Of a stretch of DNA of 64,000 nt, positions 39,735-49,856 are shown piece after piece. The translations under genes were made by a program, and so were the position numbers. Each line of letters starts with the position of its first letter. Position 1 is the first letter of the stretch. The notes under the pieces were generated by a model, which saw only the letters and a list, made by a program, of their open reading frames with translations, searched no databases and had not been told where the DNA came from. This stretch comes from an uncultured Polaromonas sp. (GTDB taxonomy: Bacteria > Pseudomonadota > Gammaproteobacteria > Burkholderiales > Burkholderiaceae_C), in NCBI GenBank assembly GCA_937863225.1, contig CALMEI010000024.1:1-64000 (forward strand). Reading direction: 5' to 3'.

Positions 39735-40214
39735 ATGAACACACCAGAAACCCACAACTTAGCGTACGCTGGCTTTTGGGTGCGTGTGGGGGCTTCGTTA
39801 ATTGATTCGATTTTGTTGGCCTTGGTCACGACGCCATTGCTGGTGGCCATTTACGGCTGGGCGGGATTGGATTATGGGTATGCCGTGCGCTCGACGGGGT
39901 TTGTGGATATTTTAGTCACTTGGATTTTGCCTGTGGTGGCGGTGATTTGGTTTTGGGTGAGCAAGCAAGCCACGCCGGGCAAAATGTTGTTGTCTTTGCG
40001 CGTGGTGGATGCGAAAACGGGACAGAGTTTGAGCGTGGGACAAAGCATTGCGCGCTATCTGGGCTATTTTGTGTCAACCATACCATTTGGCTTGGGCCTA
40101 CTGTGGGTGGGGTTTGACAGCAAAAAACAAGGCTGGCACGACAAAATTGCGGGTACCGTCGTCGTGCGTAGCCATCGTGGTGGGACCGAGCCCGTGCGCT
40201 TTGATCAAGCTTGA
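39735..40214 (+). CDS. RDD family membrane protein
   Basis: A 159-residue protein with three membrane helices. The RDD signature is degenerate: the first helix has GFWVRVGASLIDSILLALV (R and D conserved), and the loop has KQATPGKMLLSLRVVDAKTGQ. The end contains KKQGWHDKIAGTVVV, typical of the family. Function is unknown; some members are ion antiporters. ATG 39735 is preferred over 39720. The gene is bracketed by repeat copies D and E in direct orientation. Confidence 0.88.
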   Translation: MNTPETHNLAYAGFWVRVGASLIDSILLALVTTPLLVAIYGWAGLDYGYAVRSTGFVDILVTWILPVVAVIWFWVSKQATPGKMLLSLRVVDAKTGQSLSVGQSIARYLGYFVSTIPFGLGLLWVGFDSKKQGWHDKIAGTVVVRSHRGGTEPVRFDQA

Positions 40215-40225
40215 TTTTATAAGCG

Positions 40226-40280
40226 TTTTTAGCCTCTAGGCGGCGTATTGATTGCCTAGATTGCTATGAAATTTATAGTG
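40226..40280 (+). repeat. Double-hairpin intergenic repeat, copy E
   Basis: It contains CCTCTAGGCGGCGTATTGAT and ATTGCCTAGATTGCTAT; the arms CTCTAGGC and GCCTAGA pair. It lies between the convergent RDD and gudD genes. Confidence 0.8.
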
Positions 40281-40288
40281 TAGTGTGT

Positions 40289-41653
40289 CTAGCGCACCAT
40301 ACAGGGTTGCTTGGGATTGAACTTCCAATTTGGGATCAGGTATTGCATGGCGATGGCATCATTGCGCGCGCCCAGGCCGTGTTGCAAATACAGCTGATGG
40401 GCCTTTTCGACTGCTGTCATGTCCAGTTCCACACCCAGACCTGGTGCGCTAGGGACGGCAATTTGCCCATTTTGAATTTGCAAAGGTGCTTGCGTTAAAT
40501 GCTGGCCGTCTTGCCAAATCCAATGCGTGTCAATGGCGGTAACTTTGCCCGGAGCAGCAGCGGCAACATGGGTGAACATGGCCAATGAAATGTCAAAATG
40601 GTTGTTGGAATGCGAGCCCCAAGTCAATCCCCAGGTTTGGCAAGTTTGAGCGACACGCACGGAGCCTTGCATGGTCCAAAAATGCGGGTCTGCGAGTGGA
40701 ATATCAACTGACTGTAAAGCAAGTGAATGCGCCAATTCACGCCAGTCGGTTGCCACCATGTTGGTCGCAGTTGGTAAACCGGTAGCGCGTCGGAACTCTG
40801 CCAATACTTCACGCCCAGAATAAACACCTTCTGCGCCGCAGGGGTCTTCGGCATAGGCCATCACCTGGTGCTTGTCGCGGCATAGGCGAATGGCATCGCT
40901 CAGCAGCCAACCACCGTTGGGGTCCAACGTGATGCGCGCCTGCGGAAAGCGCTCATGCAGCGCCACGATGGCTTCCATTTCGGCATCGCCACTCAACACA
41001 CCGCCTTTAAGTTTAAAGTCTTGAAAACCGTAACGGGCTTGTGCCGCTTCTGCCAAACGCACAATGCCTTCAGCGCCCATGGCTTTTTCATGTCGCACCC
41101 GCTTCCAGTCGTCTTGTGAGTTGGGTTCGCTGATATAGGGTAAATCTGTTGCATTGCTGTCACCTACATAAAATAAATAGCCCAGTACAGCCACGCTGTT
41201 ACGTTGTTGGCCATCGCCTAAAAGTGCAGCCACAGGCACATGTAAAAATTGACCCAGCAAATCCAGTAAAGCGCTTTCAACAGCTGTGACGGCATGGATG
41301 GTAATGCGCATATCGAAAGTCTGTTGTCCGCGCCCAGCGCTGTCACGACTCGCAAAGGTCTCGCGTATGCTGTTCAAGACAGCGTTGTAATTGCCTATGC
41401 TCTGACCCACAACCAATGCCTCGGCGTCCTGCAAGGTTTGTCGGATTTTTTCACCACCTGGAACTTCGCCTACACCCCTGTTGCCGCTGCTGTCAGTCAA
41501 AATGACAATATTGCGCGTAAAAAAAGGCGCATGTGCACCACTCAGGTTCATCAACATACCGTCATGACCTGCAACGGGGATAACACGCATTTGGGTGATG
41601 CGTGGCGTTGTCTGCGGGATGCGTGTACTGGTTTGGTGATGATTTTCTGACAT
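40289..41653 (-). CDS. gudD: Glucarate dehydratase
   Basis: A 454-residue enolase-superfamily enzyme turning D-glucarate (and L-idarate) into 5-keto-4-deoxyglucarate. The catalytic set is complete: KLKGG (KxK), [33 protein letters not shown] and [14 protein letters not shown] with the catalytic His. ATG 41653 is chosen; the eight extra residues from the longer frame are not family-like. It is downstream of the GntR gene on the same strand. Confidence 0.95.
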   Translation of the reverse strand: MSENHHQTSTRIPQTTPRITQMRVIPVAGHDGMLMNLSGAHAPFFTRNIVILTDSSGNRGVGEVPGGEKIRQTLQDAEALVVGQSIGNYNAVLNSIRETFASRDSAGRGQQTFDMRITIHAVTAVESALLDLLGQFLHVPVAALLGDGQQRNSVAVLGYLFYVGDSNATDLPYISEPNSQDDWKRVRHEKAMGAEGIVRLAEAAQARYGFQDFKLKGGVLSGDAEMEAIVALHERFPQARITLDPNGGWLLSDAIRLCRDKHQVMAYAEDPCGAEGVYSGREVLAEFRRATGLPTATNMVATDWRELAHSLALQSVDIPLADPHFWTMQGSVRVAQTCQTWGLTWGSHSNNHFDISLAMFTHVAAAAPGKVTAIDTHWIWQDGQHLTQAPLQIQNGQIAVPSAPGLGVELDMTAVEKAHQLYLQHGLGARNDAIAMQYLIPNWKFNPKQPCMVR

Positions 41654-41710
41654 GGTTAAACTTCTCAAAAACAACAATAAATAGTCGAAATGAAATTAGA
41701 CATCGTACAA

Positions 41711-42490
41711 CTAGATCGTCTTTTCCTGAGATTTACGCAGGCGTTCTTTACTGTTCACCAAGTGCGTACGCATGGCAGCACGTGCGGATTCAGCGTCTTG
41801 GTTACGTATCGCATTAAAAATATTTTCGTGATCGCCATGCACGCGTTGTAGGTACATTTGTCGCCCTTCTGGTGCGCTATTGGGTGTATTCACACGGGTG
41901 CGCGGAATGACCATCGTGCCCAAATACATCATGAGATCGGCAAAGTGTCGATTTCCAGTGGCTTTTGCGACCTCTAGATGAAAGCCAAAATCGGATGGCA
42001 CAGTGTCTGCATCTTGTTGAACAGCGTTTTGATAATCATCTAACAAGTGTTGCATGGCGACCAGGTTGGCATCGGTGCGGCGTTGAGCTGCCAAGCCAGC
42101 AGCTTCAGTTTCTAAGCTTATCCTCAGTTCGAGTAACGCAATGACATCAGCGACAGTGCCCAAATCAACTTCGGACAATCTAAAGTTGGTGCTTACTAAT
42201 GGCGATAAGGCAAACGTGCCAACGCCGTGGCGCGTATCGACCATGCGGTTGGCTTGCAGCTGAGATATGGCTTCACGAACCACGGTCCGGCTAACGTCAA
42301 AGCGCCGCATGATTTCAGATTCTGAAGGCAACTTGTCGCCAGGCTTGATTTCGTTGTTTCGTATGCTATTGGCCAAGCTGGCCATCACCTCATTCACCAA
42401 GCCGCGTGTGCGCTTAGGTTGGACGCCTCCAAAATTCCCGGCATGCAGCGTTTCTGCAAGATTGGCACTAGGGGTTTGCACTAGGTTCAT
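41711..42490 (-). CDS. FadR-subfamily GntR transcriptional regulator
   Basis: A 259-residue regulator: winged helix with KLPSESEIMRRFDVSRTVVREAISQL, seen as KLPSESEIMRRF and DVSRTVVREAISQL, followed by a helical FCD ligand domain that often binds a metal and an organic acid. It probably senses a sugar acid and controls both divergent arms of the cluster. ATG 42490 is chosen as the first that precedes family-like sequence; the frame extends upstream to 42583. Confidence 0.92.
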   Translation of the reverse strand: MNLVQTPSANLAETLHAGNFGGVQPKRTRGLVNEVMASLANSIRNNEIKPGDKLPSESEIMRRFDVSRTVVREAISQLQANRMVDTRHGVGTFALSPLVSTNFRLSEVDLGTVADVIALLELRISLETEAAGLAAQRRTDANLVAMQHLLDDYQNAVQQDADTVPSDFGFHLEVAKATGNRHFADLMMYLGTMVIPRTRVNTPNSAPEGRQMYLQRVHGDHENIFNAIRNQDAESARAAMRTHLVNSKERLRKSQEKTI

Positions 42491-42549
42491 AAAAAAGTCC
42501 TTGACTAGACAAATTGGATGTTGATAATTTAACACATATGACAACATAC

Positions 42550-42563
42550 AACAATAGCTTGTT
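42550..42563. promoter_or_regulatory. Candidate operator of the GntR regulator
   Basis: The inverted repeat AACAA-TAGC-TTGTT lies midway between the divergent gntR and rightward genes. It is flanked by two direct copies of ATATGACAA (42536-42544 and 42571-42579) spaced 35 bases apart. Confidence 0.35.
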
Positions 42564-42572
42564 ACGAAAAAT

Positions 42573-42740
42573 ATGACAATCAAAGTTCATCATACCTTGC
42601 TAATGACTGGCGCTGCGGGTGGCTTGGGTAAAGCGATGCATGCGCTTCCTCCGTTTTTTGGCGCAATGCTATTGGTGTTGTTGTTGGTGACATATGTGCC
42701 CGCACTTTCTTTATGGCTGCCAGGCCTCGTATTGAAGTAA
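42573..42740 (+). pseudogene. Chimeric 55-codon remnant: uronate dehydrogenase start joined to TRAP transporter DctM end
   Basis: ATG 42573 to TAA 42740 is fully open. Residues 1-21 (MTIKVHHTLLMTGAAGGLGK) are the start of a short-chain dehydrogenase with the NAD loop TGAAGGLGK, as in uronate dehydrogenase. Residues ~24-55 (PPFFGAMLLVLLLVTYVPAL, then SLWLPGLVLK) match the last membrane helix and C-terminus of TRAP large permease subunits. The join near residue 22 suggests an in-frame deletion that removed most of udh, the TRAP genes and whatever lay between. It may still be translated as a small membrane peptide ahead of the next gene, which starts 6 bases later. Confidence 0.65.
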
Positions 42741-42746
42741 TTCACT

Positions 42747-44012
42747 ATGAAGATAGCAGCCGTTCGGGTAACACCCATTGCCATCAAAGATCCCGCTTTA
42801 CTCAATGCGGCGGGTGTGCATGAGCCCTTTGGTTTGCGTTCTATTATTGAAGTCGAGGGTGTAAATGGCTTGGTAGGTTTGGGTGAAACGTATGGCGACG
42901 CGCCGGTTTTGAGTTTGCTAACACGGGCAGCGCCAGATTTGGTGGGGTTGTCAGCCTTTGATGTCAACGCAATGCTGGCTAAATTGGGGGCGCACGCACC
43001 ACAGATGTCCACCGGTCACGTTGAGATGGAGCTGGCGCCAGGTTCATTGGCGAGTAATTTGCTGACCAGCGCATTCTCTGCGTTTGAGGTGGCTTTCATG
43101 GATTTGCAAGCGCGCACATTGGGCATACCTTTGGTGGAATTGTTAGGTGGTGCAGTGCGCGACAAGGTGCCCTATTCGGCGTATCTTTTTTATAAATGGG
43201 ATGCGAAGGTCGACCCTGAGTATGCACACGACCCCTACGGTGAGGCACTCACTCCCACACAAATAGTGCGTCAAGCGAGGCAGATGATTGATCAATATGG
43301 CTTCGAGAGTATCAAACTTAAAGCCGGTGTATTTGACCCCATGGAAGAAGCGGATGCCATTTTGGCACTGAAAACTGCATTTCCAAATTGTCCGTTGCGG
43401 ATAGACCCGAACAGCAACTGGGGCATGGCCACCAGCTTGAAGGTGGCTGAAAAATTGCGTGGTTGTCTAGAATATTATGAAGACCCAACCCCCACATTGG
43501 AGGGCATGGCGGCGTTGCATCGGGACACAGGGTTGCCGCTGGCCAGCAACATGGTTGTCACCAATTGGACTGAACTGAAACGCAGCATTGAGCTCAATGC
43601 CGTGCAAATTTTGTTATGTGACCACCATTTCTGGGGTGGCCTGCGTGCCACGCAAATGTTGGCTAAGACTTGCCAGACTTTTGGTTTGGGTTTGTCAATG
43701 CACTCAAATTCGCACCTGGGCATCAGCCTGATGGCCATGACGCATTTGGCTGCTTCAGTACCTCACTTGAGCTACGCTTGCGACACCCATTACCCCTGGC
43801 AAAGTGATGAAGTGTTGATGGGGGGCAGGGTGCCTATTGTGGGGGGCTGCGTTCACATCAGCAACTCACCTGGTTTAGGCGTAACACTGGACTATGAGAA
43901 ACTGGCGGTACTCCACGATGCCTATCAATCATGCCGTATACGTACACGAAATGATGTTGTACAAATGCAGCGTTATCGCCCAGAGTGGACTCAAATCAAA
44001 CCGAGGTTTTGA
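42747..44012 (+). CDS. Glucarate dehydratase-like enolase superfamily protein
   Basis: A 421-residue paralogue of the glucarate dehydratase subgroup. The key motifs are [37 protein letters not shown] and [14 protein letters not shown], so the catalytic lysine and histidine seem kept. It is quite different from gudD elsewhere, so it may act on another aldaric acid or be the GudX-type relative of unknown activity. It starts 6 bases after the chimeric remnant. Confidence 0.88.
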   Translation: MKIAAVRVTPIAIKDPALLNAAGVHEPFGLRSIIEVEGVNGLVGLGETYGDAPVLSLLTRAAPDLVGLSAFDVNAMLAKLGAHAPQMSTGHVEMELAPGSLASNLLTSAFSAFEVAFMDLQARTLGIPLVELLGGAVRDKVPYSAYLFYKWDAKVDPEYAHDPYGEALTPTQIVRQARQMIDQYGFESIKLKAGVFDPMEEADAILALKTAFPNCPLRIDPNSNWGMATSLKVAEKLRGCLEYYEDPTPTLEGMAALHRDTGLPLASNMVVTNWTELKRSIELNAVQILLCDHHFWGGLRATQMLAKTCQTFGLGLSMHSNSHLGISLMAMTHLAASVPHLSYACDTHYPWQSDEVLMGGRVPIVGGCVHISNSPGLGVTLDYEKLAVLHDAYQSCRIRTRNDVVQMQRYRPEWTQIKPRF

Positions 44013-44017
44013 CGACC

Positions 44018-45628
44018 ATGGCAAGTGCTATCCAAAATACATCACAGACCATGGCGCGCATCGTGCGCATGCATGCGGCTGACAATGTGGCAATTGCAGT
44101 GAACAACGGTGGACTGCCTGCAGGCAGTGTACTGGATGCACCTTTTGCGTCGGGCTTGAAGCTTCGCGATGCGGTGCCGCAAGGTCACAAAGTGGCGCTG
44201 TGCCTCATACCGAAAGATACGGCAGTGCGGCGCTATAACGTCGCCATTGGGTATGCGCGTGAAGATATTGAGGCAGGCAGTTGGGTGAACGAGCGTATGC
44301 TGCATGTGCCAGCAGCCTGTGCGCTGAGTGATTTGCCGCCAGCAACTGGTGCCAACACAGTGTGGCATAACGAAGCTCTCACAGGCTATACTTTTGAAGG
44401 GTTTCGTAATCCCGACGGTTCAGTTGGCACACGTAACATTCTGGCCATTACCACCACCGTTCAATGCGTGGCGGGCGTGTTGGCACAGGCGCTTAAGCGC
44501 ATTAAGTCAGAACTGCTACCCCAATTTCCCAACGTGGATGATGTGGTGGCGTTGGAGCACAGCTATGGCTGCGGCGTCGCAATAGATGCACCTGACGCCA
44601 TCATCCCCATACGCACGGTTCGTAATTTGGCGCTAAATCCTAATTTTGGTGGAGAGGTGATGGTGCTGAGTTTGGGATGTGAGAAATTACAACCCGAACG
44701 ATTGTTACCGGCGGGCAGCATAGCGTTACGTTCAATAGAAAATACGACAGAAACCAGTGCAGAAAGTACAGATGTCATACGCTTGCAAGATGACAAACAT
44801 GTGGGCTTTCAAAGCATGTTGGATTCGATAATGACCAGTGCCACAAAGCACTTGGATCGACTCAACCGCCGACAACGTGAAACTGTGCCTGCCAGCGAAT
44901 TGGTGGTCGGTATGCAGTGCGGAGGAAGTGATGCGTTCTCGGGTGTCACCGCAAACCCTGCGGTTGGTTTCTGCACGGATTTGCTGGTGCGGGCCGGCGC
45001 CAGCGTTTTATTTTCAGAAACCACAGAAGTGCGTGATGCCATTGCGCAAATGACGGCCCGCGCGAGTAGCCCTGAAGTGGCACAAGCCATGGTCCGAGAA
45101 ATGGCTTGGTATGACGCCTATTTGGCACGGGGACAGGCCGACCGCAGCGCCAACACCACGCCTGGCAACAAGGTCGGTGGTTTGTCGAATATTGTAGAAA
45201 AAGCCATGGGATTTATCATTAAATCGGGCACCGCACCCATCACAGGTTTATTGGCACCCGGTGAAAAGTTGCAACACAAAGGTTTGCACTACGCTGCTAC
45301 TCCCGCCAGCGATTTTATTTGTGGCACGCTGCAGTTGGCTGCAGGGATGAATGTGCATGTGTTCACCACAGGTCGTGGTACACCGTATGGTCTGGCCGAA
45401 GTGCCGGTGATTAAAGTCGCTACACGCACCGATTTGGCCAAGCGCTGGTTTGACTTGATGGATGTGAATGCGGGCACCATTGCCGATGGTGAAAAAAGCA
45501 TAGAAGACGTGGGATGGGAATTGTTCCACTTGATACTTGACATCGCCAGCGGGCGCAAAAAAACCTGCTCCGAACAATGGCAGTTGTATAACGCCTTGGT
45601 TTTGTTTAACCCAGCACCCGTCACTTGA
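44018..45628 (+). CDS. garD: Galactarate dehydratase (UxaA/GarD family)
   Basis: A 536-residue enzyme that dehydrates galactarate to 5-keto-4-deoxyglucarate. The N-terminal SAF domain ([19 protein letters not shown]) precedes the large UxaA domain with [21 protein letters not shown] and [20 protein letters not shown], which holds cysteine ligands of the metal or cluster. The variant [13 protein letters not shown] and the end region [17 protein letters not shown] fit galactarate rather than altronate dehydratase, though altronate cannot be excluded. ATG 44018 lies 5 bases after the previous stop. Confidence 0.9.
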   Translation: MASAIQNTSQTMARIVRMHAADNVAIAVNNGGLPAGSVLDAPFASGLKLRDAVPQGHKVALCLIPKDTAVRRYNVAIGYAREDIEAGSWVNERMLHVPAACALSDLPPATGANTVWHNEALTGYTFEGFRNPDGSVGTRNILAITTTVQCVAGVLAQALKRIKSELLPQFPNVDDVVALEHSYGCGVAIDAPDAIIPIRTVRNLALNPNFGGEVMVLSLGCEKLQPERLLPAGSIALRSIENTTETSAESTDVIRLQDDKHVGFQSMLDSIMTSATKHLDRLNRRQRETVPASELVVGMQCGGSDAFSGVTANPAVGFCTDLLVRAGASVLFSETTEVRDAIAQMTARASSPEVAQAMVREMAWYDAYLARGQADRSANTTPGNKVGGLSNIVEKAMGFIIKSGTAPITGLLAPGEKLQHKGLHYAATPASDFICGTLQLAAGMNVHVFTTGRGTPYGLAEVPVIKVATRTDLAKRWFDLMDVNAGTIADGEKSIEDVGWELFHLILDIASGRKKTCSEQWQLYNALVLFNPAPVT

Positions 45629-45661
45629 ATCGTCACGACACCTTTAATAAACGAAACCCTT

Positions 45662-46450
45662 ATGAGTTACCCCATGCCATACCAACCATTCCCCAATACT
45701 TTTAAACGTGATTTACTGGCTGGCAAAACTTTGATAGGTTGCTGGGCATCGCTGGCAAGCCCCATAACCACGGAGGTGCTTGGTGTGGTGGGGTTTGATT
45801 GGATATTGCTCGATGGCGAGCACTCTCCAAATGATGTCATCACCTTTGTGCCGCAGCTCATGGCGTTAAAAGACAGCGTGAGTGCACCTTTTGTACGGCC
45901 TAGTAGCAATAACGATATAGAAATCAAACGCTTGTTGGATGCTGGGTTTTATAACTTTCTGATTCCGTTTGTGCAAAACGCAGACGAAGCTCTAAAAGCC
46001 GTTGCTGCAACACGCTACCCACCTGCGGGCATACGCGGTGTGTCGGTAGCACAGCGCAGCAACCGCTATGGCACGGTAGCAAACTATTTTCAAGAAATCA
46101 ACCAGCACATCTGCCTGGCGGTTCAAATTGAAAACCGCCAAGGTGTCGCCGCAACAGCAGACATTGCCGCAGTGCCAGGGGTGGATTGCATTTTTGTTGG
46201 GCCATCCGATTTGGCAGCCGCCTATGGTCATTTGGGTAATGCGGCCCACCCGGAAGTACAAGCTGCCATTGCACAGGTTTTTGCGCAAGCCAAAACTGCG
46301 GGCAAACCCACTGGCATCTTGGCACCGCAAGAAAGCGATGCGCGTCGTTACATGGAGATGGGTGCAACCTTTGTCGCGGTGGGCAGCGATTTGGGGGTGT
46401 TCAAACAAGCGACACAGGCGATGTTGGACAAATACCGCAAGCCACAATAA
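45662..46450 (+). CDS. garL: 5-keto-4-deoxy-D-glucarate aldolase
   Basis: A 262-residue class II HpcH/HpaI aldolase that splits 5-keto-4-deoxyglucarate into pyruvate and tartronate semialdehyde. Motifs are [36 protein letters not shown] and [14 protein letters not shown], with metal-ligand Glu and Asp. Context in a galactarate operon supports GarL over other HpcH/HpaI aldolases. Confidence 0.93.
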   Translation: MSYPMPYQPFPNTFKRDLLAGKTLIGCWASLASPITTEVLGVVGFDWILLDGEHSPNDVITFVPQLMALKDSVSAPFVRPSSNNDIEIKRLLDAGFYNFLIPFVQNADEALKAVAATRYPPAGIRGVSVAQRSNRYGTVANYFQEINQHICLAVQIENRQGVAATADIAAVPGVDCIFVGPSDLAAAYGHLGNAAHPEVQAAIAQVFAQAKTAGKPTGILAPQESDARRYMEMGATFVAVGSDLGVFKQATQAMLDKYRKPQ

Positions 46451-46542
46451 ATGCAATCGACGGTCAAAGTTTCACATGGATAGCTTGCATGGCGTGTCGT
46501 TAAAAACGCAATTAAACATGAAGTAAAGAGGAACAATTCAAA

Positions 46543-47433
46543 ATGGCAAAATTAGGTTTCATAGGTTTAGGCATCATGGGTGCCCCCATGGCGGGGCATC
46601 TGATCGCGGCGGGGCATACGGGGTATCTGCAAACGCGCAGCGCCGTGCCAACAGCATTGGTCAAAGCAGGCGGCATTGCCTGTACCACTGCGCAAGAGGT
46701 GGCGCAACAGGCCGATCTTATCTTCATGATGCTGCCCGACACCCCTGATGTAGAGGCCGTATTGCTGGGCAAGCATGGCATTACCGCGGGTTTGTCAAAA
46801 GGCAAAACGGTGGTGGACATGAGTTCTATTTCCCCAATTGAAACCAAACGTTTTGCAGCTGCTGTCAATGCATTAGATTGCGACTATCTTGATGCCCCCG
46901 TATCAGGCGGCGAAGTCGGTGCTAAAGGCGCAAGTTTAACCATCATGGTAGGGGGCGGCGACACGGTGTTTGAACGTGTCAAACCCTATTTTGAATTGAT
47001 GGGTAAAAACATCAACTTAGTCGGCGCCAATGGTGATGGTCAAACCACCAAAGTGGCCAACCAAATCATCGTGGCACTCAACATTGCGGCGGTAGGCGAG
47101 GCCTTGCTTTTTGCGAGCAAAGCCGGTGCAGACCCTGCCAAAGTGCGACAAGCGCTGATGGGTGGTTTTGCAGCCAGCCGCATCTTAGAAGTACACGGCG
47201 AACGCATGATCAAACGCACATTTAACCCAGGCTTTCGCATCGCCTTGCATCAAAAAGATTTGGGTCTGGCACTGGCGGGTGCCAAAGCAATTGGGGTTGC
47301 CTTGCCCCAAACCGCCAATGCCGCGCAATTGATGCAAGTGTGTGCCGCCAATGGTTGGGACCAACTCGACCATTCTGCATTGGTCAAATCACTGGAGCAT
47401 ATGGCCAACCACGAGGTGGCGGTTGCGCCATAA
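46543..47433 (+). CDS. garR: Tartronate semialdehyde reductase
   Basis: A 296-residue beta-hydroxyacid dehydrogenase that reduces tartronate semialdehyde to D-glycerate. The Rossmann loop is LGFIGLGIMGAPMAGHL. The substrate motif is DAPVSGGEVGAKGASLTIM. The catalytic lysine is in DGQTTKVANQIIV. The residues fit the GarR/GlxR branch. It follows garL by ~90 bases with AAAGAGG upstream. Confidence 0.94.
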   Translation: MAKLGFIGLGIMGAPMAGHLIAAGHTGYLQTRSAVPTALVKAGGIACTTAQEVAQQADLIFMMLPDTPDVEAVLLGKHGITAGLSKGKTVVDMSSISPIETKRFAAAVNALDCDYLDAPVSGGEVGAKGASLTIMVGGGDTVFERVKPYFELMGKNINLVGANGDGQTTKVANQIIVALNIAAVGEALLFASKAGADPAKVRQALMGGFAASRILEVHGERMIKRTFNPGFRIALHQKDLGLALAGAKAIGVALPQTANAAQLMQVCAANGWDQLDHSALVKSLEHMANHEVAVAP

Positions 47434-47542
47434 AATTTATTCAACCCATACAGACTAGGTGCAACCTAGGTATCCGCACGACCGGTATGTCGAATTGTTA
47501 GCGAAGCTGCAAAAATGAAAAATGTCATAAGGAGAGAAAATC

Positions 47543-48556
47543 ATGAGTAAACCCAGCATGTTGATGCGACGCAAAATTAACACCAGTATGGTGTTGTTCA
47601 GCGCTATTTTTATAGCAACCGCAACGGTTGGTTCCGTTGCGCAAGCACAGGCAGACTTTCCGTCTAAACCCATCAAAATTATCAGTCCATTCCCACCTGG
47701 AGGTACCAGTGATGTCATGGCGCGCATGGTCGCGGACCCATTGTCGCGCGTATTGAATCAGCCAGTGACTGTTGAAAACATAGGCGGCGGCGGCGGTGTG
47801 GTGGGTACTGATCGAGGTATCAAAGCAGCTGCTGATGGTTACACCATCATTCAGACTGGTGTAGGTCAAAATGCAGTAGCGCATGGTTTAGACCCTAATT
47901 TAAATAGCCGCTATAACTCCAATACGGATTTCATCCACTTAAATCAAATTCACCAAGGTCCTAATGTGTTGGTCGTCAATGCTGAGCGTCCCTTCAAGAC
48001 ATTGAAAGAATTGGTGGCCTATGCAAAAGCCAATCCTGGCAAGCTCGATTATGGTTACACCCATGCAGCTAGTGGGCACATGGCGATGGAGCTGTTCAAA
48101 CAGCGCGCGGGTATATTCATGACCGGCATCCCCTACCGCGGTGGCGGTCCTATGATGAATGCCATTTTGGGCAACGAAATACCGGCCATGTTTATCAACC
48201 AAGACGTTGCTATCGCTCATGTCAAGTCTGGCAAGCTGCGCCCACTGGCCGTTAGCAGCTTACAGCGCAACCCCTTGTTTCCGGATGTACCTACAGTAGC
48301 TGAAAGTGGCTACCCTGGATTTCAGGCATTGTCTTGGAGTGGTATGTCGGTCGCCAAAAATACGCCACCCGCAGTGGCAGCAAAACTGGAGGCAGCTCTC
48401 AGCCAAGTCATGAGCAGCCCAGCCATCAAACAGCGTATGGCAAGTAATGGTTTTGTTATTCCAGAACAAGGAAGTAAACCCTACACCGCTTTTGTAGCCT
48501 CCGAAATAAAGTTGTGGGATGAAGTGATTAAAACTGGCGGTATCAAAGCAAATTAA
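47543..48556 (+). CDS. Bug/TctC family tripartite tricarboxylate transporter receptor
   Basis: A 337-residue periplasmic solute receptor. A signal peptide (MVLFSAIFIATATVGSVAQAQA) precedes the mature start DFPSKPIKIISPFPPGGTSDVMAR, cited as DFPSKPIKIISPFPPGG, which is diagnostic of Bug proteins. The ligand is likely an aldarate because of the operon. The TctA and TctB membrane subunits are not in the window, so it must share permeases encoded elsewhere, as is common in Burkholderiales. Confidence 0.92.
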   Translation: MSKPSMLMRRKINTSMVLFSAIFIATATVGSVAQAQADFPSKPIKIISPFPPGGTSDVMARMVADPLSRVLNQPVTVENIGGGGGVVGTDRGIKAAADGYTIIQTGVGQNAVAHGLDPNLNSRYNSNTDFIHLNQIHQGPNVLVVNAERPFKTLKELVAYAKANPGKLDYGYTHAASGHMAMELFKQRAGIFMTGIPYRGGGPMMNAILGNEIPAMFINQDVAIAHVKSGKLRPLAVSSLQRNPLFPDVPTVAESGYPGFQALSWSGMSVAKNTPPAVAAKLEAALSQVMSSPAIKQRMASNGFVIPEQGSKPYTAFVASEIKLWDEVIKTGGIKAN

Positions 48557-48577
48557 TACACAAAGAAAGTCAGCAGC

Positions 48578-49702
48578 ATGGATCGCATTGATTGGATTAA
48601 ACTCTCGCTCGTTTACTTGCCATTGGAGACGCCTGTGAGCGATGCCAAGGTGTTGACCGGCAAGCAAAAGCCACTGACCGAAGTGGCTTTTGTGTTCGCC
48701 GAAATTCGCACCCGAGATGGCTTTGACGGCATTGGATTTGGCTATTCCAAACGCGCGGGTGGTCGCGGTATGTTTGCGCACGCCAAGGAGATTGCGGATA
48801 ACCTCATTGGCCAGGACCCCAACGACATCGCCAAGCTGTGGGACAAGTTGATGTGGGCTGGCGCATCCATGGGGCGTATGGGTTTAACATCGCAAGCGAT
48901 TGCGCCATTTGACATTGCATTGTGGGACATGAAGGCAAAACGTGCTGGTTTGCCCCTGGCAAAATTACTGGGTGTGCACCGCGAGAGTGTGCAGTGCTAC
49001 AACACCTCAGCCGGCTTTTTGCACACTCCCATCGACCAGGTATTGAAAAATGTTGAGGCGATTTGTGAGCGTGGTATTGGCGGTATCAAGCTCAAAGTCG
49101 GGCAACCTGATCTGGCCAAAGACATCGACCGTGTGGGCCAAGTACGCAAGCTATTGGGCGCTGAGTTTCCGCTCATGGTGGATGCCAACCAGCAATGGGA
49201 CAGACCCAAAGCCATGCGCGCTTGCCGAGCGTTGGAGCAATTTGATTTGATCTGGATCGAAGAGCCGCTGGACGCCTGGGATGTCGATGGCCATGCTGCA
49301 CTGGCGCAAAGCTTGGACACGCCCATTGCAACGGGTGAAATGCTCACCAGCTTCCATGAGCATTCGCAGTTCATCATGGCGGGCGCAAGCGATTTTGTGC
49401 AGCCCGATGCGCCTAGAGTTGGCGGTATCTCGCCGTTTTTGCAAATTATGAATTTGGCATCGTTCAAGGGGCGTAAGTTAGCGCCGCATTTTGCTATGGA
49501 AATCCATCTGCACTTGGCAGCAGCTTACCCCGAAGAGCCTTGGCTAGAGCATTTTGAATGGATTGAACCGCTTTTCAACGAACGGTTAGAGCTAAAAAAT
49601 GGACGCATGCATTTATCCACACATCCTGGTTTGGGGTTTTCACTCAGTGAACAAGCGTTGGCTTGGACGGTCGATACGGCTGAGTTTGGAAAGCGGCCCT
49701 AA
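48578..49702 (+). CDS. L-talarate/galactarate dehydratase-like enolase superfamily protein
   Basis: A 374-residue mandelate-racemase-subgroup enzyme. The catalytic set is KLKVGQPD (KxK), MVDANQQW, WIEEPLDAWD, IATGEML, VQPDAPRVGGISPF and PHFAMEIHLHLAAAYP with the catalytic His. These resemble the L-talarate/galactarate dehydratase of Salmonella. It is the last gene of the rightward arm. It is followed by repeat copy F. Confidence 0.85.
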   Translation: MDRIDWIKLSLVYLPLETPVSDAKVLTGKQKPLTEVAFVFAEIRTRDGFDGIGFGYSKRAGGRGMFAHAKEIADNLIGQDPNDIAKLWDKLMWAGASMGRMGLTSQAIAPFDIALWDMKAKRAGLPLAKLLGVHRESVQCYNTSAGFLHTPIDQVLKNVEAICERGIGGIKLKVGQPDLAKDIDRVGQVRKLLGAEFPLMVDANQQWDRPKAMRACRALEQFDLIWIEEPLDAWDVDGHAALAQSLDTPIATGEMLTSFHEHSQFIMAGASDFVQPDAPRVGGISPFLQIMNLASFKGRKLAPHFAMEIHLHLAAAYPEEPWLEHFEWIEPLFNERLELKNGRMHLSTHPGLGFSLSEQALAWTVDTAEFGKRP

Positions 49703-49747
49703 AGAGAGAGATTATAGGGCGGCATATTTGTCGAATATGTAAACATA

Positions 49748-49799
49748 TTTGACCTCTATGCGGCGTATTTATTGCCTGTACAGCTATTGAATTTGTAGC
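49748..49799 (+). repeat. Double-hairpin intergenic repeat, copy F
   Basis: It contains CCTCTATGCGGCGTATTTAT and ATTGCCTGTACAGCTATTG. A shorter partial match (GGGCGGCATATTTG) sits just upstream at ~49717-49730. It precedes the enoyl-CoA hydratase gene. Confidence 0.75.
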
Positions 49800-49856
49800 G
49801 AAAAATTGCATGCCATCCACTTGCAACTTAGACCATGCTCTGCCACAATGCAGAGC

